A stretch of 64,000 bases of DNA. It comes from Collinsella sp. TF06-26. GTDB lineage: Bacteria; Actinomycetota; Coriobacteriia; Coriobacteriales; Coriobacteriaceae. Under the pieces are notes generated by a model. The model made no database searches and had not been told where the DNA came from. It saw nothing but the letters and a program-made list of their open reading frames with translations. The stretch spans positions 1 to 64,000 of the forward strand of contig NZ_NKXR01000007.1 of NCBI RefSeq assembly GCF_002232035.1. The letters run 5' to 3'. Of this stretch, positions 56,955 to 64,000 are shown in pieces; position 1 is the first letter of the stretch, and every line of letters starts with the position of its first letter. Position numbers and translations under genes: made by a program.

Positions 56955-57140
56955 TGGTGCCACGAGCATGGCCGCGATATTCAGTGGCTGCTCGACGAGG
57001 GGGCACGCGTGGGCGTGGGGTATCAGGATGGCCGTCCGTTCCACGGGCCCTGCCACATTCGCGTGAATCTGGCGCTGCCGCTTTCGCGCGTGAGGGAAGC
57101 GTGCGACCGCCTGGACCGCTACGTTTTTAATGCACGGTAA
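56955..57140 (+). pseudogene. C-terminal relic of a MalY/PatB-type PLP aminotransferase
   Basis: The open frame HEHGRDIQWLLDEGARVGVG, YQDGRPFHGPCHIRVNLALP, LSRVREACDRLDRYVFNAR-stop has the G-x-x-x-RxNxAxPLS ending that closes MalY/PatB cystathionine beta-lyases and related aminotransferases. A TAG at 56952 stops it, and no N-terminal part is upstream because trmO occupies the space. It is a truncated remnant, 60 codons long. Confidence 0.75.
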
Positions 57141-57282
57141 GTGCGCGCTGCATGCGGGGCTTCCTCCAAGTCGGATAGAAGGCCACGCGGGGTAAAGCGT
57201 CTGTAACCATTGGGCGCTCGAGTGGTTTCATTTGCTATTATTTCTAGCATTTCAGTCTGTAAACAGGATCGTCTGGAGCTCG

Positions 57283-58152
57283 ATGAAAAGACCCCGTCGC
57301 TCGGTTGCCATTTCGTTGTTTGTTGCGCTTGCAGTGTCGGGCGCCTTTGTCGTAGCGATAGCTGGCTGTTCAGGGTCGAATGACGAAGCCTCGACGTCTG
57401 CATTAGAAGATCTGGACGCCTCGCAGGTCAAGGATGACGACCTTAAGACGCTCAACGTCGGAAGCGATCTCTATCCACCGTTTGTGTATACCGACGAGTA
57501 TGGCGATATCGTTGGCCTGGATGTCGAGATATTGACCGAGGCTTTGGCCCGCATTGGTTACAAGCCAAAATACCAGCTGATTGACTGGGAAAAGAAGAAA
57601 GAGCTGCTGGCGAGCGGCGAGCTCGATTGTGTCATGGGTAGCTTTAGCATGACGGGTCGCGAAAGCGAGTATCGCTGGGCCGGTCCGTACCTTGCGAGCC
57701 GCCAGGTGGTCGCGGTCAATCCCGAAAGCGACATCTACACGCTCGCCGATCTTGAGGACAGGGTCGTGGGGGTACAGTCCACCACCAAGCCCGAGGGCAT
57801 TTTGCTCAACCGTACCAATGGAAAGGTTCCGCAAATCAAGGAGCTCTACAGCTTCTCGGACCGCTCATACCTGAACCCGGCGCTCGTCGAGGGCCTGGTC
57901 GACGCTATCGCCGCACATGAGTCCTCGCTGCTCACCTATGAAAAAGACTATGGCGTGACGTATCGCATTCTGAACGAGCCGCTGCTGGAGGTCGGTTTGG
58001 GCACCGCTTTCGATCTCAACGATACGCGCGGTATCGACGTTAAACTCACCCATGCCTACCAAGAAATGCTTGCCGATGGCACCATGGAACGCCTGGTGTC
58101 AAAGTACTTTGATGACCCCTCACCATTTTTGAATATGGAGGGCCTGTCGTGA
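57283..58152 (+). CDS. lipoprotein solute-binding protein (family 3)
   Basis: This 289-aa protein has a signal peptide and lipobox VAIAGC (about 23-28). It then has a type 3 periplasmic-binding fold: LNVGSDLYPPFVYTDEYG, GLDVEILTEALARIGYKPKY, GELDCVMGSFSMTGRES and LVEGLVDAIAAHESSLLTYE. Such proteins bind amino acids or related ligands. GGAGCTCG precedes the ATG at 57283. No ABC permease follows; its last bases overlap the GTG of the histidine kinase, so it is probably a sensor input. Confidence 0.85.
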   Translation: MKRPRRSVAISLFVALAVSGAFVVAIAGCSGSNDEASTSALEDLDASQVKDDDLKTLNVGSDLYPPFVYTDEYGDIVGLDVEILTEALARIGYKPKYQLIDWEKKKELLASGELDCVMGSFSMTGRESEYRWAGPYLASRQVVAVNPESDIYTLADLEDRVVGVQSTTKPEGILLNRTNGKVPQIKELYSFSDRSYLNPALVEGLVDAIAAHESSLLTYEKDYGVTYRILNEPLLEVGLGTAFDLNDTRGIDVKLTHAYQEMLADGTMERLVSKYFDDPSPFLNMEGLS

Positions 58153-60341
58153 TCGATGCGCCCGACTACACCGCTCAGGAGCGGGGCAATCATTCGACCT
58201 GGGTATGGCTCCTTGCCGCCCTGGTGGGTATAGCGCTCTCGGTTGTCGCTGGCATGATGAGCTACGGTTACACCACGGCCCAGGCCGAGCAGCGCTTTGC
58301 CGACGTTGTCGATTACGTGGCGACGCAGAGCCTTTCCTACGATGCGTTCAACAGCGCTTATACGACCAAAAACCTGATTCGCGTTATGGAGATCGCCGGA
58401 GAGGTGGCGCGCGATACGGAGCGCGACGGTTCGGTGGATAATGCCGCGCTGGAGCAATATGCTGACCAGTTCAACGTGAGCGCACTGATCGTGACGGACG
58501 CATCGGGCAATTTGGTGTCCGAGTCCTCGACGGATGGCGTGGGCTACGAGTCGCTTGCTACGTATCTCAAAGAGGCGCCCGTGCTGGAGGTGGCAACCCA
58601 TCCGCTTAAGTCCTATACCGCCCGCATTACGCTTGCGGATGATTCGGTTGCAGACATCGGTTGCGTGACTCGGCAGGATGGCGAGGGTATCGTTATCGCG
58701 GTAAGGCATCAGAGCGCGAAGGCAGTTGCAAGCAATACACTCAAACTGCAGAGCCTGCTCGAAGGCTATGAAACCATCGATAGCGGCAATATCGTGATCG
58801 AAAACGATGGCAAGGTCGTTGCGACCAATGCCGTCGAACCCACCGTATTGGGCGTGTTCGACCTGCCCGCGACGGACGCCATTATTGTCGACGAAATTAA
58901 GGATCGATGCCTGCCCGGCAAAGTCCGACTGGTCAACGTCAACGGCGAGTGGTATTTGGGCACATACGGCAAAGCGCAAAAATTCTACGTGTACACCTAT
59001 GCCTCGGCGCAGCGCTACTTTGAGGTCGTCGCGGCTGTCGCTGCCGGCGTGCTGGTGCTCTACAGCGGTGTTGTAGCCACTGTTGTGATGGTGCGTCGCC
59101 GCGCTGATCGTCGACGTTTGACGGACTTGCTGCAGCAGGAGCGCGACTATGGCGACAAGCTGGCAAAGGCGGCGCGTGAGGCCTCGTCTGCCAACTCGGC
59201 AAAGACGGAGTTCCTGCGTCGCATGAGTCACGACCTGCGCACGCCCATCAACGGCATTCGCGGTATGGTCGAGGTGGGCAATGCCAACGCGGACGACTTG
59301 CAAAAGCAGACTGAGTGCCGCTCAAAGATCTGGACGGCGTCGGGACTGTTGCTCGACCTTGCGAACGAGGCACTCGATATGAGCCGCTTGGAGAGCGGGC
59401 AGGTCGACCTGAATCTCGTGCCTACAGATATGGTGGCCCTCAACCGTGAGGTGTGCGATATTCTGGAGCGCCAAGCCGAGGAGCGCCTGGTGACAATTAT
59501 CTGCGACCAACGGACTCTTGATCATCCCTATGCCCGGGTGAGCGTGACGCACCTCAAGCGTCTGTTGCTCAATATTGCCGGTAATGCCGTCAAGTACAAC
59601 CGCCAGGGCGGCTATGTTCGCCTGACATGCCGCGAGGTGGAGCCGGTGGACGGTGTCCCCGTCTATGAATACACGATCGCCGATAACGGCATTGGCATGA
59701 GCGAGGAGTTTCAACAGCACCTCTACGAGCCGTTCAGCCGCGAGGAACAACAGGTGGAAGGCGCTTCATCGGGAACTGGCCTGGGTGCGTCTATTGCCAA
59801 ACAGTTGGTCGAGCTTATGGGCGGAACCATGAGCTTTACGAGCGCCTTGGGGCGGGGGACGACGTTTACCATTTGCCTGCCGTTTGAGAAGTGCAAGAGT
59901 TCCGAGATTCCCCAGGCAGTACGCGTGAATGCGGGCGACGGCGATGCGCTCCAGGGCCTGCGTGTTTTGCTCGTAGAGGATAACGACCTGAATGCCGAGA
60001 TCGCACAGTTTACGCTCGACCGCGCCGGTGCCGTCGTGACACATGTCAAAGATGGCGAGTCTGCCGTCGAGACGTTTGCCGCGAGTGCGCCGCACGAGTA
60101 CGACGTGGTATTGATGGACATCATGATGCCCGGCATCGATGGCCTTGAGGCCACGCGTCAGATTCGAGCGCTCGATCGCGAGGACGCCGCGACCACGCCG
60201 ATTATCGCCGTGAGCGCCAATGCCTTTGCCGACGACCGTAGGCTTTCGCGCGAGGCGGGCATGAACGCGCATCTGAGCAAACCCGTGAGTTCTCAGGATC
60301 TCGTTGAGGCGCTTGCGCACATAGCCGCCGACGCTTCATAA
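58149..60341 (+). CDS. hybrid sensor histidine kinase with receiver domain
   Basis: The 730-aa protein, starting at GTG 58149 over the previous stop, has two membrane helices (about 17-39 and 294-314) around an extracytoplasmic Cache-like sensor (about 45-285). A coiled-coil linker leads to the kinase with His361 (FLRRMSHDLRTPINGI), ATP site NAVKYN, DNGIGM and GTGLGASIAKQLVEL, and a C-terminal receiver with Asp657 (VVLMDIMMPGIDG) and Lys in HLSKPVS. The solute-binding protein upstream probably supplies ligand recognition. No DNA-binding partner is next to it. Confidence 0.9.
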   Translation: MIDAPDYTAQERGNHSTWVWLLAALVGIALSVVAGMMSYGYTTAQAEQRFADVVDYVATQSLSYDAFNSAYTTKNLIRVMEIAGEVARDTERDGSVDNAALEQYADQFNVSALIVTDASGNLVSESSTDGVGYESLATYLKEAPVLEVATHPLKSYTARITLADDSVADIGCVTRQDGEGIVIAVRHQSAKAVASNTLKLQSLLEGYETIDSGNIVIENDGKVVATNAVEPTVLGVFDLPATDAIIVDEIKDRCLPGKVRLVNVNGEWYLGTYGKAQKFYVYTYASAQRYFEVVAAVAAGVLVLYSGVVATVVMVRRRADRRRLTDLLQQERDYGDKLAKAAREASSANSAKTEFLRRMSHDLRTPINGIRGMVEVGNANADDLQKQTECRSKIWTASGLLLDLANEALDMSRLESGQVDLNLVPTDMVALNREVCDILERQAEERLVTIICDQRTLDHPYARVSVTHLKRLLLNIAGNAVKYNRQGGYVRLTCREVEPVDGVPVYEYTIADNGIGMSEEFQQHLYEPFSREEQQVEGASSGTGLGASIAKQLVELMGGTMSFTSALGRGTTFTICLPFEKCKSSEIPQAVRVNAGDGDALQGLRVLLVEDNDLNAEIAQFTLDRAGAVVTHVKDGESAVETFAASAPHEYDVVLMDIMMPGIDGLEATRQIRALDREDAATTPIIAVSANAFADDRRLSREAGMNAHLSKPVSSQDLVEALAHIAADAS

Positions 60342-60344
60342 ACA

Positions 60345-60384
60345 AATGGCTCGGTTCCAATACTGGTTGGAACCGAGCCATTTT
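60345..60384 (+). terminator. Rho-independent terminator
   Basis: A perfect 16-bp stem AATGGCTCGGTTCCAA / TTGGAACCGAGCCATT is followed by TT and G. It ends the kinase operon. Confidence 0.85.
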
Positions 60385-60410
60385 GCTATTTGCAGGACCT
60401 GTTTTTGGGC

Positions 60411-60890
60411 TTACTTTTCATGGATCTGCTTGCCGCAAAGATGCTCAATCGAAATCTCGTAGAGTTGGACGCCCTTGATGTCTTTGGCGATTTCCTCCTC
60501 GACTTCTTCGGCAGAAGGGTAGTACTTAAGCGCTAACTGGCGGACTTTGTCCTCGATAAACGAAGGCGTCTCGTTTACCAGGCGGCAACGGCCAAAGACC
60601 ACGGTGCTCATAACGTAGGGAGCCCAGTCGTCGCCCTTGTACCACTCGTTGCCGTACACGGTAAAGCAGACTTTATCGTCACGCTTGAGCGAATCGACCT
60701 TGTGGCCAGCCTTGGCGCCATGGAAATAAATCTTGTCGTGCTTGGGGTCAAAGAAGTAGTTGACGGGAATGGCGTATGGGTAGCCATCATCGCCGTTAAC
60801 GGCAAAGACGCCGCGCTTGCTGGTGGCCAGCAGCTCGCGCGCCTCCTCGTCGGTGATGGCACGTTTCTTTCGGCGTAAGGGTCTAAACAT
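60411..60890 (-). CDS. PNPOx-like (NimA-type) flavoprotein
   Basis: This 159-aa split-barrel protein of the pyridoxamine-phosphate-oxidase-like superfamily has the early ITDEEARELLATSKRGVFAV, YPYAIPVNYFFD, KIYFHGAKAGHK and the VCFTVYGNEWYK strand. These are typical of NimA-like nitroimidazole-reductase relatives that bind FMN. AAAGGAAG places the start at 60890; a longer frame from 60929 is unsupported. Its position between two sensor kinases has no obvious meaning. Resistance activity cannot be claimed from sequence alone. Confidence 0.8.
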   Translation of the reverse strand: MFRPLRRKKRAITDEEARELLATSKRGVFAVNGDDGYPYAIPVNYFFDPKHDKIYFHGAKAGHKVDSLKRDDKVCFTVYGNEWYKGDDWAPYVMSTVVFGRCRLVNETPSFIEDKVRQLALKYYPSAEEVEEEIAKDIKGVQLYEISIEHLCGKQIHEK

Positions 60891-60932
60891 CGTCGGCTTC
60901 CTTTCTAACTGTGCATGACAGTTGGGCACAAA

Positions 60933-63737
60933 CTATAGCGAAACAGTTCCGTTTTGCTTGATGCGGGCGAGCATGCTTTTGAGCTTGTTAAAGTCGAGCG
61001 GTTTGGGCAGATGGGTGTTCATGCCGGCGTCACGTGCCGCTTGTGCGTCCTCGACAAAGGCGTTGGCGGTGAGCGCGATGATGGGGATATCGGCCGCATC
61101 GGCCTTTTCGCTCAGACGAATCGCGCGGGTTGCCTCGTAGCCATCCATGCCCGGCATCATAATGTCCATCAGGATCGCATCGAAGCTGCCGGCGGGACGA
61201 CTAGTGTATAGTTCGACCGCTTCTTTGCCGTCGGCGGCGCGAGTTACGACGATGCCTTCGCTTTCGAGCAGGGCCTGGGCAATTTCGGCATTGAGCTCGT
61301 TGTCTTCGGCCAAAAGAACGTTCATGCCGGCAAGCGAGCAGCTGATCGCCTGCTCGTCCGCACCTTCTCTTGCCTGAGGGTTCTTGTCGATATCGAGCGG
61401 AATCTGGACGTTGAACGTACTTCCCATGCCGACCTCGCTCGAAATCTCAATCGTGCCGCCCATCATGTCTATGAGCGATTTGACGATCGGCATGCCCATG
61501 CCAGTTCCCTGAAATTTACTGCGGGCATCGTTGCCCTCTTGGGCAAACGGTTCGTAGATGTGCTTAAGAAACTCGGGCGACATGCCGATGCCGGTGTCCG
61601 AGACGTTAAAGCAAAACACGGCGTGCTCATCGTCGAGCGGTTTGATGGTCGACGAGAAGGTGACGGTGCCACCGCGTTTGTTGTACTTGATGCTGTTGTC
61701 GAGCAGGTTGACGAGGATTTGCCGAATATGGGTGGGGCTGCCGATCATGTATTGGTCGACAACGTAGGGTTCGCTGGTGTCGAGCATTGTTATGCCACGG
61801 TCCGATGCGCGAAGCTTGCATAGTACGAGCGCATCGTCGCACAGTCCTTTAAGATTGAACGATTCGTGATCGAGCGTCACTTTGCGTTCCTCGATCCGGC
61901 CCATCTCGAGGATGTCATTAATGAGCGACAGCAGGTGGTTGGCGGCAACACGCGCTTTGGTGCGGCTTTCGCGGGCGACTTGCATGTCGCCTTCTTTCAA
62001 TTCCTCAATTTCGATAAGGCCCAGGATGCCGTTGAGCGGCGTGCGGATGTCGTGGCTCATGCGCGTGAGAAAAGCGGTTTTGGCGGCGTTGGCGGCGTCG
62101 GCTTTCTGCCGTGCTTCCTGTGCGCGTTGAAGCGACCAGACAAGGATGGCGATGCCGGTGAGCAACATGCAGATGATAACGGTCGCAATGGCGGTGCGGT
62201 TGCGGTAGACAAACTGGAACGTGTCCGATTCTTGCACTGAGTACGATGCGGAGGAATAGCTGCTCGCAGAGAGCGATTCGCCTGCATTGATGATGCCCTT
62301 ATTGATGATTCCCAACAGCTCGGGTTTGCCGCGCGGAATCATGCACGATAGTTCTGCCGTGTTGGTGAGTTCCTGTGTTTCAAAATCCTCGATGTCGTAG
62401 GTGTCGCGGATGGTTTCCAGGCGCGTGCTGGGGACAACGATGCAATGTGCCTTTCCCACACGGAGAGCATTGAGCGCTTCGTCTTTATTCGGATATTCGG
62501 TTACCGCTGCGTCGGGGAAGAGGCTTTCGAGCTCAAACCGGTTGATGATCGCGTTCTCTGTGCAAGCGATGTCCTTTAGGTCGCTGTCTAGGTCGTTACT
62601 GACGTGAATAGCGGTTAGGGAAACCGTTCCCATCGAGTTTGACTGGGCGACCCCCTTCTGTTCGGCAAGCCAGTAGTCGCGAAAGAATGGTAGAGCGGCA
62701 TCGATGGTTCCGTCGGAAAGGGCTTCAACCATCTTCTCGTTGCTGGAGAATGCGACGGTTTCAACCGTAATGCCAAACTTGTCATGCAGCGTCGTTGCAA
62801 GCGAGGTGAGCGATCCCTCCAACTCGCCATCGTCATTTTGCGTGCAGTAGGGAAGCTGGTTGACAAGATAGCCGAGCGTGACGGTGTTGCCGTTTGCTTT
62901 GAGCCAGGAGACCTCGGGGCCGGTGAGTGATGACGAGCCGCTGTTTTGGGCCGAGTAACTCGATTTGACTTCGTCGTTATAGCGCGGGTTGACGCGGGCG
63001 ATGGCCGTCATGGCGGCGTTGATGTCGTTCATCAAATCGGGGCGGCTTTTGGGAACGGCAAAATAGTAGTCGCTCGAGCCTACGTAGAACATGGGCGACG
63101 CATCGGGCGACGAGATGGTGTCGTTCATGATGATGGCGTCGACCTCGCCGTCTGAAAGCGCTTCAAAGAGGGCACCGCCGGTGTCGATTTCTTTATAGGT
63201 GCAGGTGATGCCTTGGTCGGCGAGCCACTGCTGGCCGACGATGGTTTGCATAACGCCAGCGTTGCAGCCGATGGTAAGGCCTTGGAGCGCTTGAGGGTCG
63301 CCCTTGGCCAGATCGTCGCGGTCGGGCTTGGCGTAGATGTAGTAGCGCTCGGTGCCCTCGGGGTTCGAGGAAAAGAGCAGCGTCTGCTCGCGTTCTTCCG
63401 AATACGAGATGTTGGTCATGAGGTCGATCTCGCCTGCCTCGAGCATGTTCATAAGCTCGGTGAAGGTGCCGCTGACGTATTCGTATTGCCAACCCTTTGT
63501 GTAGTACGAGAGGGTCTGGAGGTATTCGTAGCCCCATCCCGAGAGGCGCTCGCCCGGCGTGCCTTCCTGGAAGCCTGCATTGTTGACGAGCCAGCCAACG
63601 CGGACTTTCTTGACCTGCTGGTCTGAGTCAGCGGCAAAGGCAGGTGCGGGCAGGACGGCGCTCAGTACGGTGAGCGCGGCAAGCGCGACGGCCAGGGTGC
63701 GATATAGAGCTAAGCGGAGGACGGCGGAAGGTTTCAC
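60933..63737 (-). CDS. BvgS-like sensor: two solute-binding domains, kinase and receiver
   Basis: This protein of about 934 aa has a signal sequence (LALYRTLAVALAALTVLSAV ... AFAADSD). Two tandem family 3 solute-binding domains follow: the first starts KVRVGWLVNNAGFQEGTPGE, the second NTVTLGYLVNQLPYCTQNDD. Next come one membrane helix (AIATVIICMLLTGIAILVWS), a kinase (FLTRMSHDIRTPLNGILGLI, NSIKYN, TGIGMS, GTGMGMPIVKSLIDMMGG) and a C-terminal receiver (DAILMDIMMPGMDGYEATRA). The start is the GTG at 63737, 11 codons into the longest frame, because AGGA precedes it. It is the same design as the split pair at 57283/58149 but in one chain. Confidence 0.88.
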   Translation of the reverse strand: MKPSAVLRLALYRTLAVALAALTVLSAVLPAPAFAADSDQQVKKVRVGWLVNNAGFQEGTPGERLSGWGYEYLQTLSYYTKGWQYEYVSGTFTELMNMLEAGEIDLMTNISYSEEREQTLLFSSNPEGTERYYIYAKPDRDDLAKGDPQALQGLTIGCNAGVMQTIVGQQWLADQGITCTYKEIDTGGALFEALSDGEVDAIIMNDTISSPDASPMFYVGSSDYYFAVPKSRPDLMNDINAAMTAIARVNPRYNDEVKSSYSAQNSGSSSLTGPEVSWLKANGNTVTLGYLVNQLPYCTQNDDGELEGSLTSLATTLHDKFGITVETVAFSSNEKMVEALSDGTIDAALPFFRDYWLAEQKGVAQSNSMGTVSLTAIHVSNDLDSDLKDIACTENAIINRFELESLFPDAAVTEYPNKDEALNALRVGKAHCIVVPSTRLETIRDTYDIEDFETQELTNTAELSCMIPRGKPELLGIINKGIINAGESLSASSYSSASYSVQESDTFQFVYRNRTAIATVIICMLLTGIAILVWSLQRAQEARQKADAANAAKTAFLTRMSHDIRTPLNGILGLIEIEELKEGDMQVARESRTKARVAANHLLSLINDILEMGRIEERKVTLDHESFNLKGLCDDALVLCKLRASDRGITMLDTSEPYVVDQYMIGSPTHIRQILVNLLDNSIKYNKRGGTVTFSSTIKPLDDEHAVFCFNVSDTGIGMSPEFLKHIYEPFAQEGNDARSKFQGTGMGMPIVKSLIDMMGGTIEISSEVGMGSTFNVQIPLDIDKNPQAREGADEQAISCSLAGMNVLLAEDNELNAEIAQALLESEGIVVTRAADGKEAVELYTSRPAGSFDAILMDIMMPGMDGYEATRAIRLSEKADAADIPIIALTANAFVEDAQAARDAGMNTHLPKPLDFNKLKSMLARIKQNGTVSL

Positions 63738-63827
63738 ATGCAATCCTATCGAGTCGAGATAATACCGCATAAGGATACCAGCTCAGCTGCCCAGCTGCCG
63801 GACGCGCCGCTAAGTGGTCGCGCCCGG

Positions 63828-64000
63828 CAGTAGTCATTGGGGACGTTCTTAAACGACTAGTCGCTGGGGACACTCTTTGCCGGAGTTGGCACTTGGGGAG
63901 TTGGCACTTAGGGACGTTCCTTATGTGCCGGCAGTTGGGGACAGTCCCAATCTGTCCGGCATAAAAGGAGCGTCCCCAAGTGCCGGGTGTGGGACAATAA
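63828..64000. repeat. repeat-rich block at the window edge
   Basis: It contains one GACTAGTC-type repeat (63828-63872: TTGGGGACGTTCTTAAACGA then CTAGTCGCTGGGGAC). Then come two close copies of TTGGCACTT(G/A)GGGA, a GGGGACAGTCCC palindrome around 63936-63947 and several TGCCGG/GTCCCCAAGTGCC segments. No gene is visible before the end of the window. Confidence 0.55.

Noticed and set aside
63828-64000. A CRISPR array in the terminal repeat block
   Set aside because: The repeats are palindromic, of unequal spacing and without unique spacers of constant length. No cas gene is near.

Overview
The window reads as a high-GC Gram-positive chromosome, most likely a gut coriobacterium such as Collinsella (Actinomycetota). 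This is inferred from overall composition, a MurT-GatD lipid II amidation enzyme, a leaderless TrmO start, an LAxTG sortase substrate, and the mix of glycerol dehydrogenases and Fe-S proteins. No 16S or other decisive marker is present, so the genus is an inference.

Layout. 1-0.8 kb: a MITE-like element, a duplicated tRNA-end/terminator segment and tRNA-Glu. 0.8-15.8 kb: mostly housekeeping genes. These are a murT-gatD fusion, two helical-repeat proteins, an Fe-type alcohol dehydrogenase, two tandem GldA-like dehydrogenases, a multi-cluster ferredoxin-like protein, ychF, a small XRE module with a perfect 26-bp palindrome, asparaginase and guaA. 15.8-29.5 kb: a strongly accessory stretch. The last codons of guaA (I/V-E-W-E-stop) recur at 18.37, 21.74 and 43.7 kb, which looks like successive insertions into the guaA 3' end. 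The cargo comprises three methyltransferases; a frameshifted type III (ToxN/AbiQ-like) toxin present as two damaged copies; a yjdF-family pseudogene with a structured leader; an Abi_2/HEPN protein followed by two tandem structured RNA-like repeats; a GyrI-like pseudogene; a radical SAM pair; and a TetR-controlled operon of three divergent sirtuins with a second, decayed copy of its control region beside the radical SAM pair.

29.7-37.9 kb: a flavodoxin-like reductase, an AAA/DUF4143 ATPase, a type IIA topoisomerase pair (parE-parC order), a maltose/galactoside-type acetyltransferase and an XRE plus membrane-protein pair. 38-43.6 kb: a 1455-aa Tat-exported, LAxTG-anchored surface protein and a LuxR regulator. 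43.7-47.8 kb: a 72-bp guaA 3'-end relic with its own terminator, then a two-component system divergent from a CXXC peptide / membrane 4Fe-4S protein / TlpA lipoprotein operon that looks like an extracytoplasmic redox relay. 48-56.9 kb: a MacB-like ABC exporter, dus, an orphan RHH protein, a glutaredoxin (plus a relic of another glutaredoxin), an XRE-zinc ribbon-TipAS fusion and TrmO. 57-63.7 kb: two sensor systems that join solute-binding modules to hybrid histidine kinases, separated by a PNPOx-like flavoprotein.

Several families of short dispersed repeats occur between genes: MITE-like elements with 37-bp inverted ends, 55-nt hairpins, GACTAGTC-centred palindromes and REP-like palindromes with a GACAG/CTGTC core. 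No CRISPR array, rRNA or intact transposase was seen.
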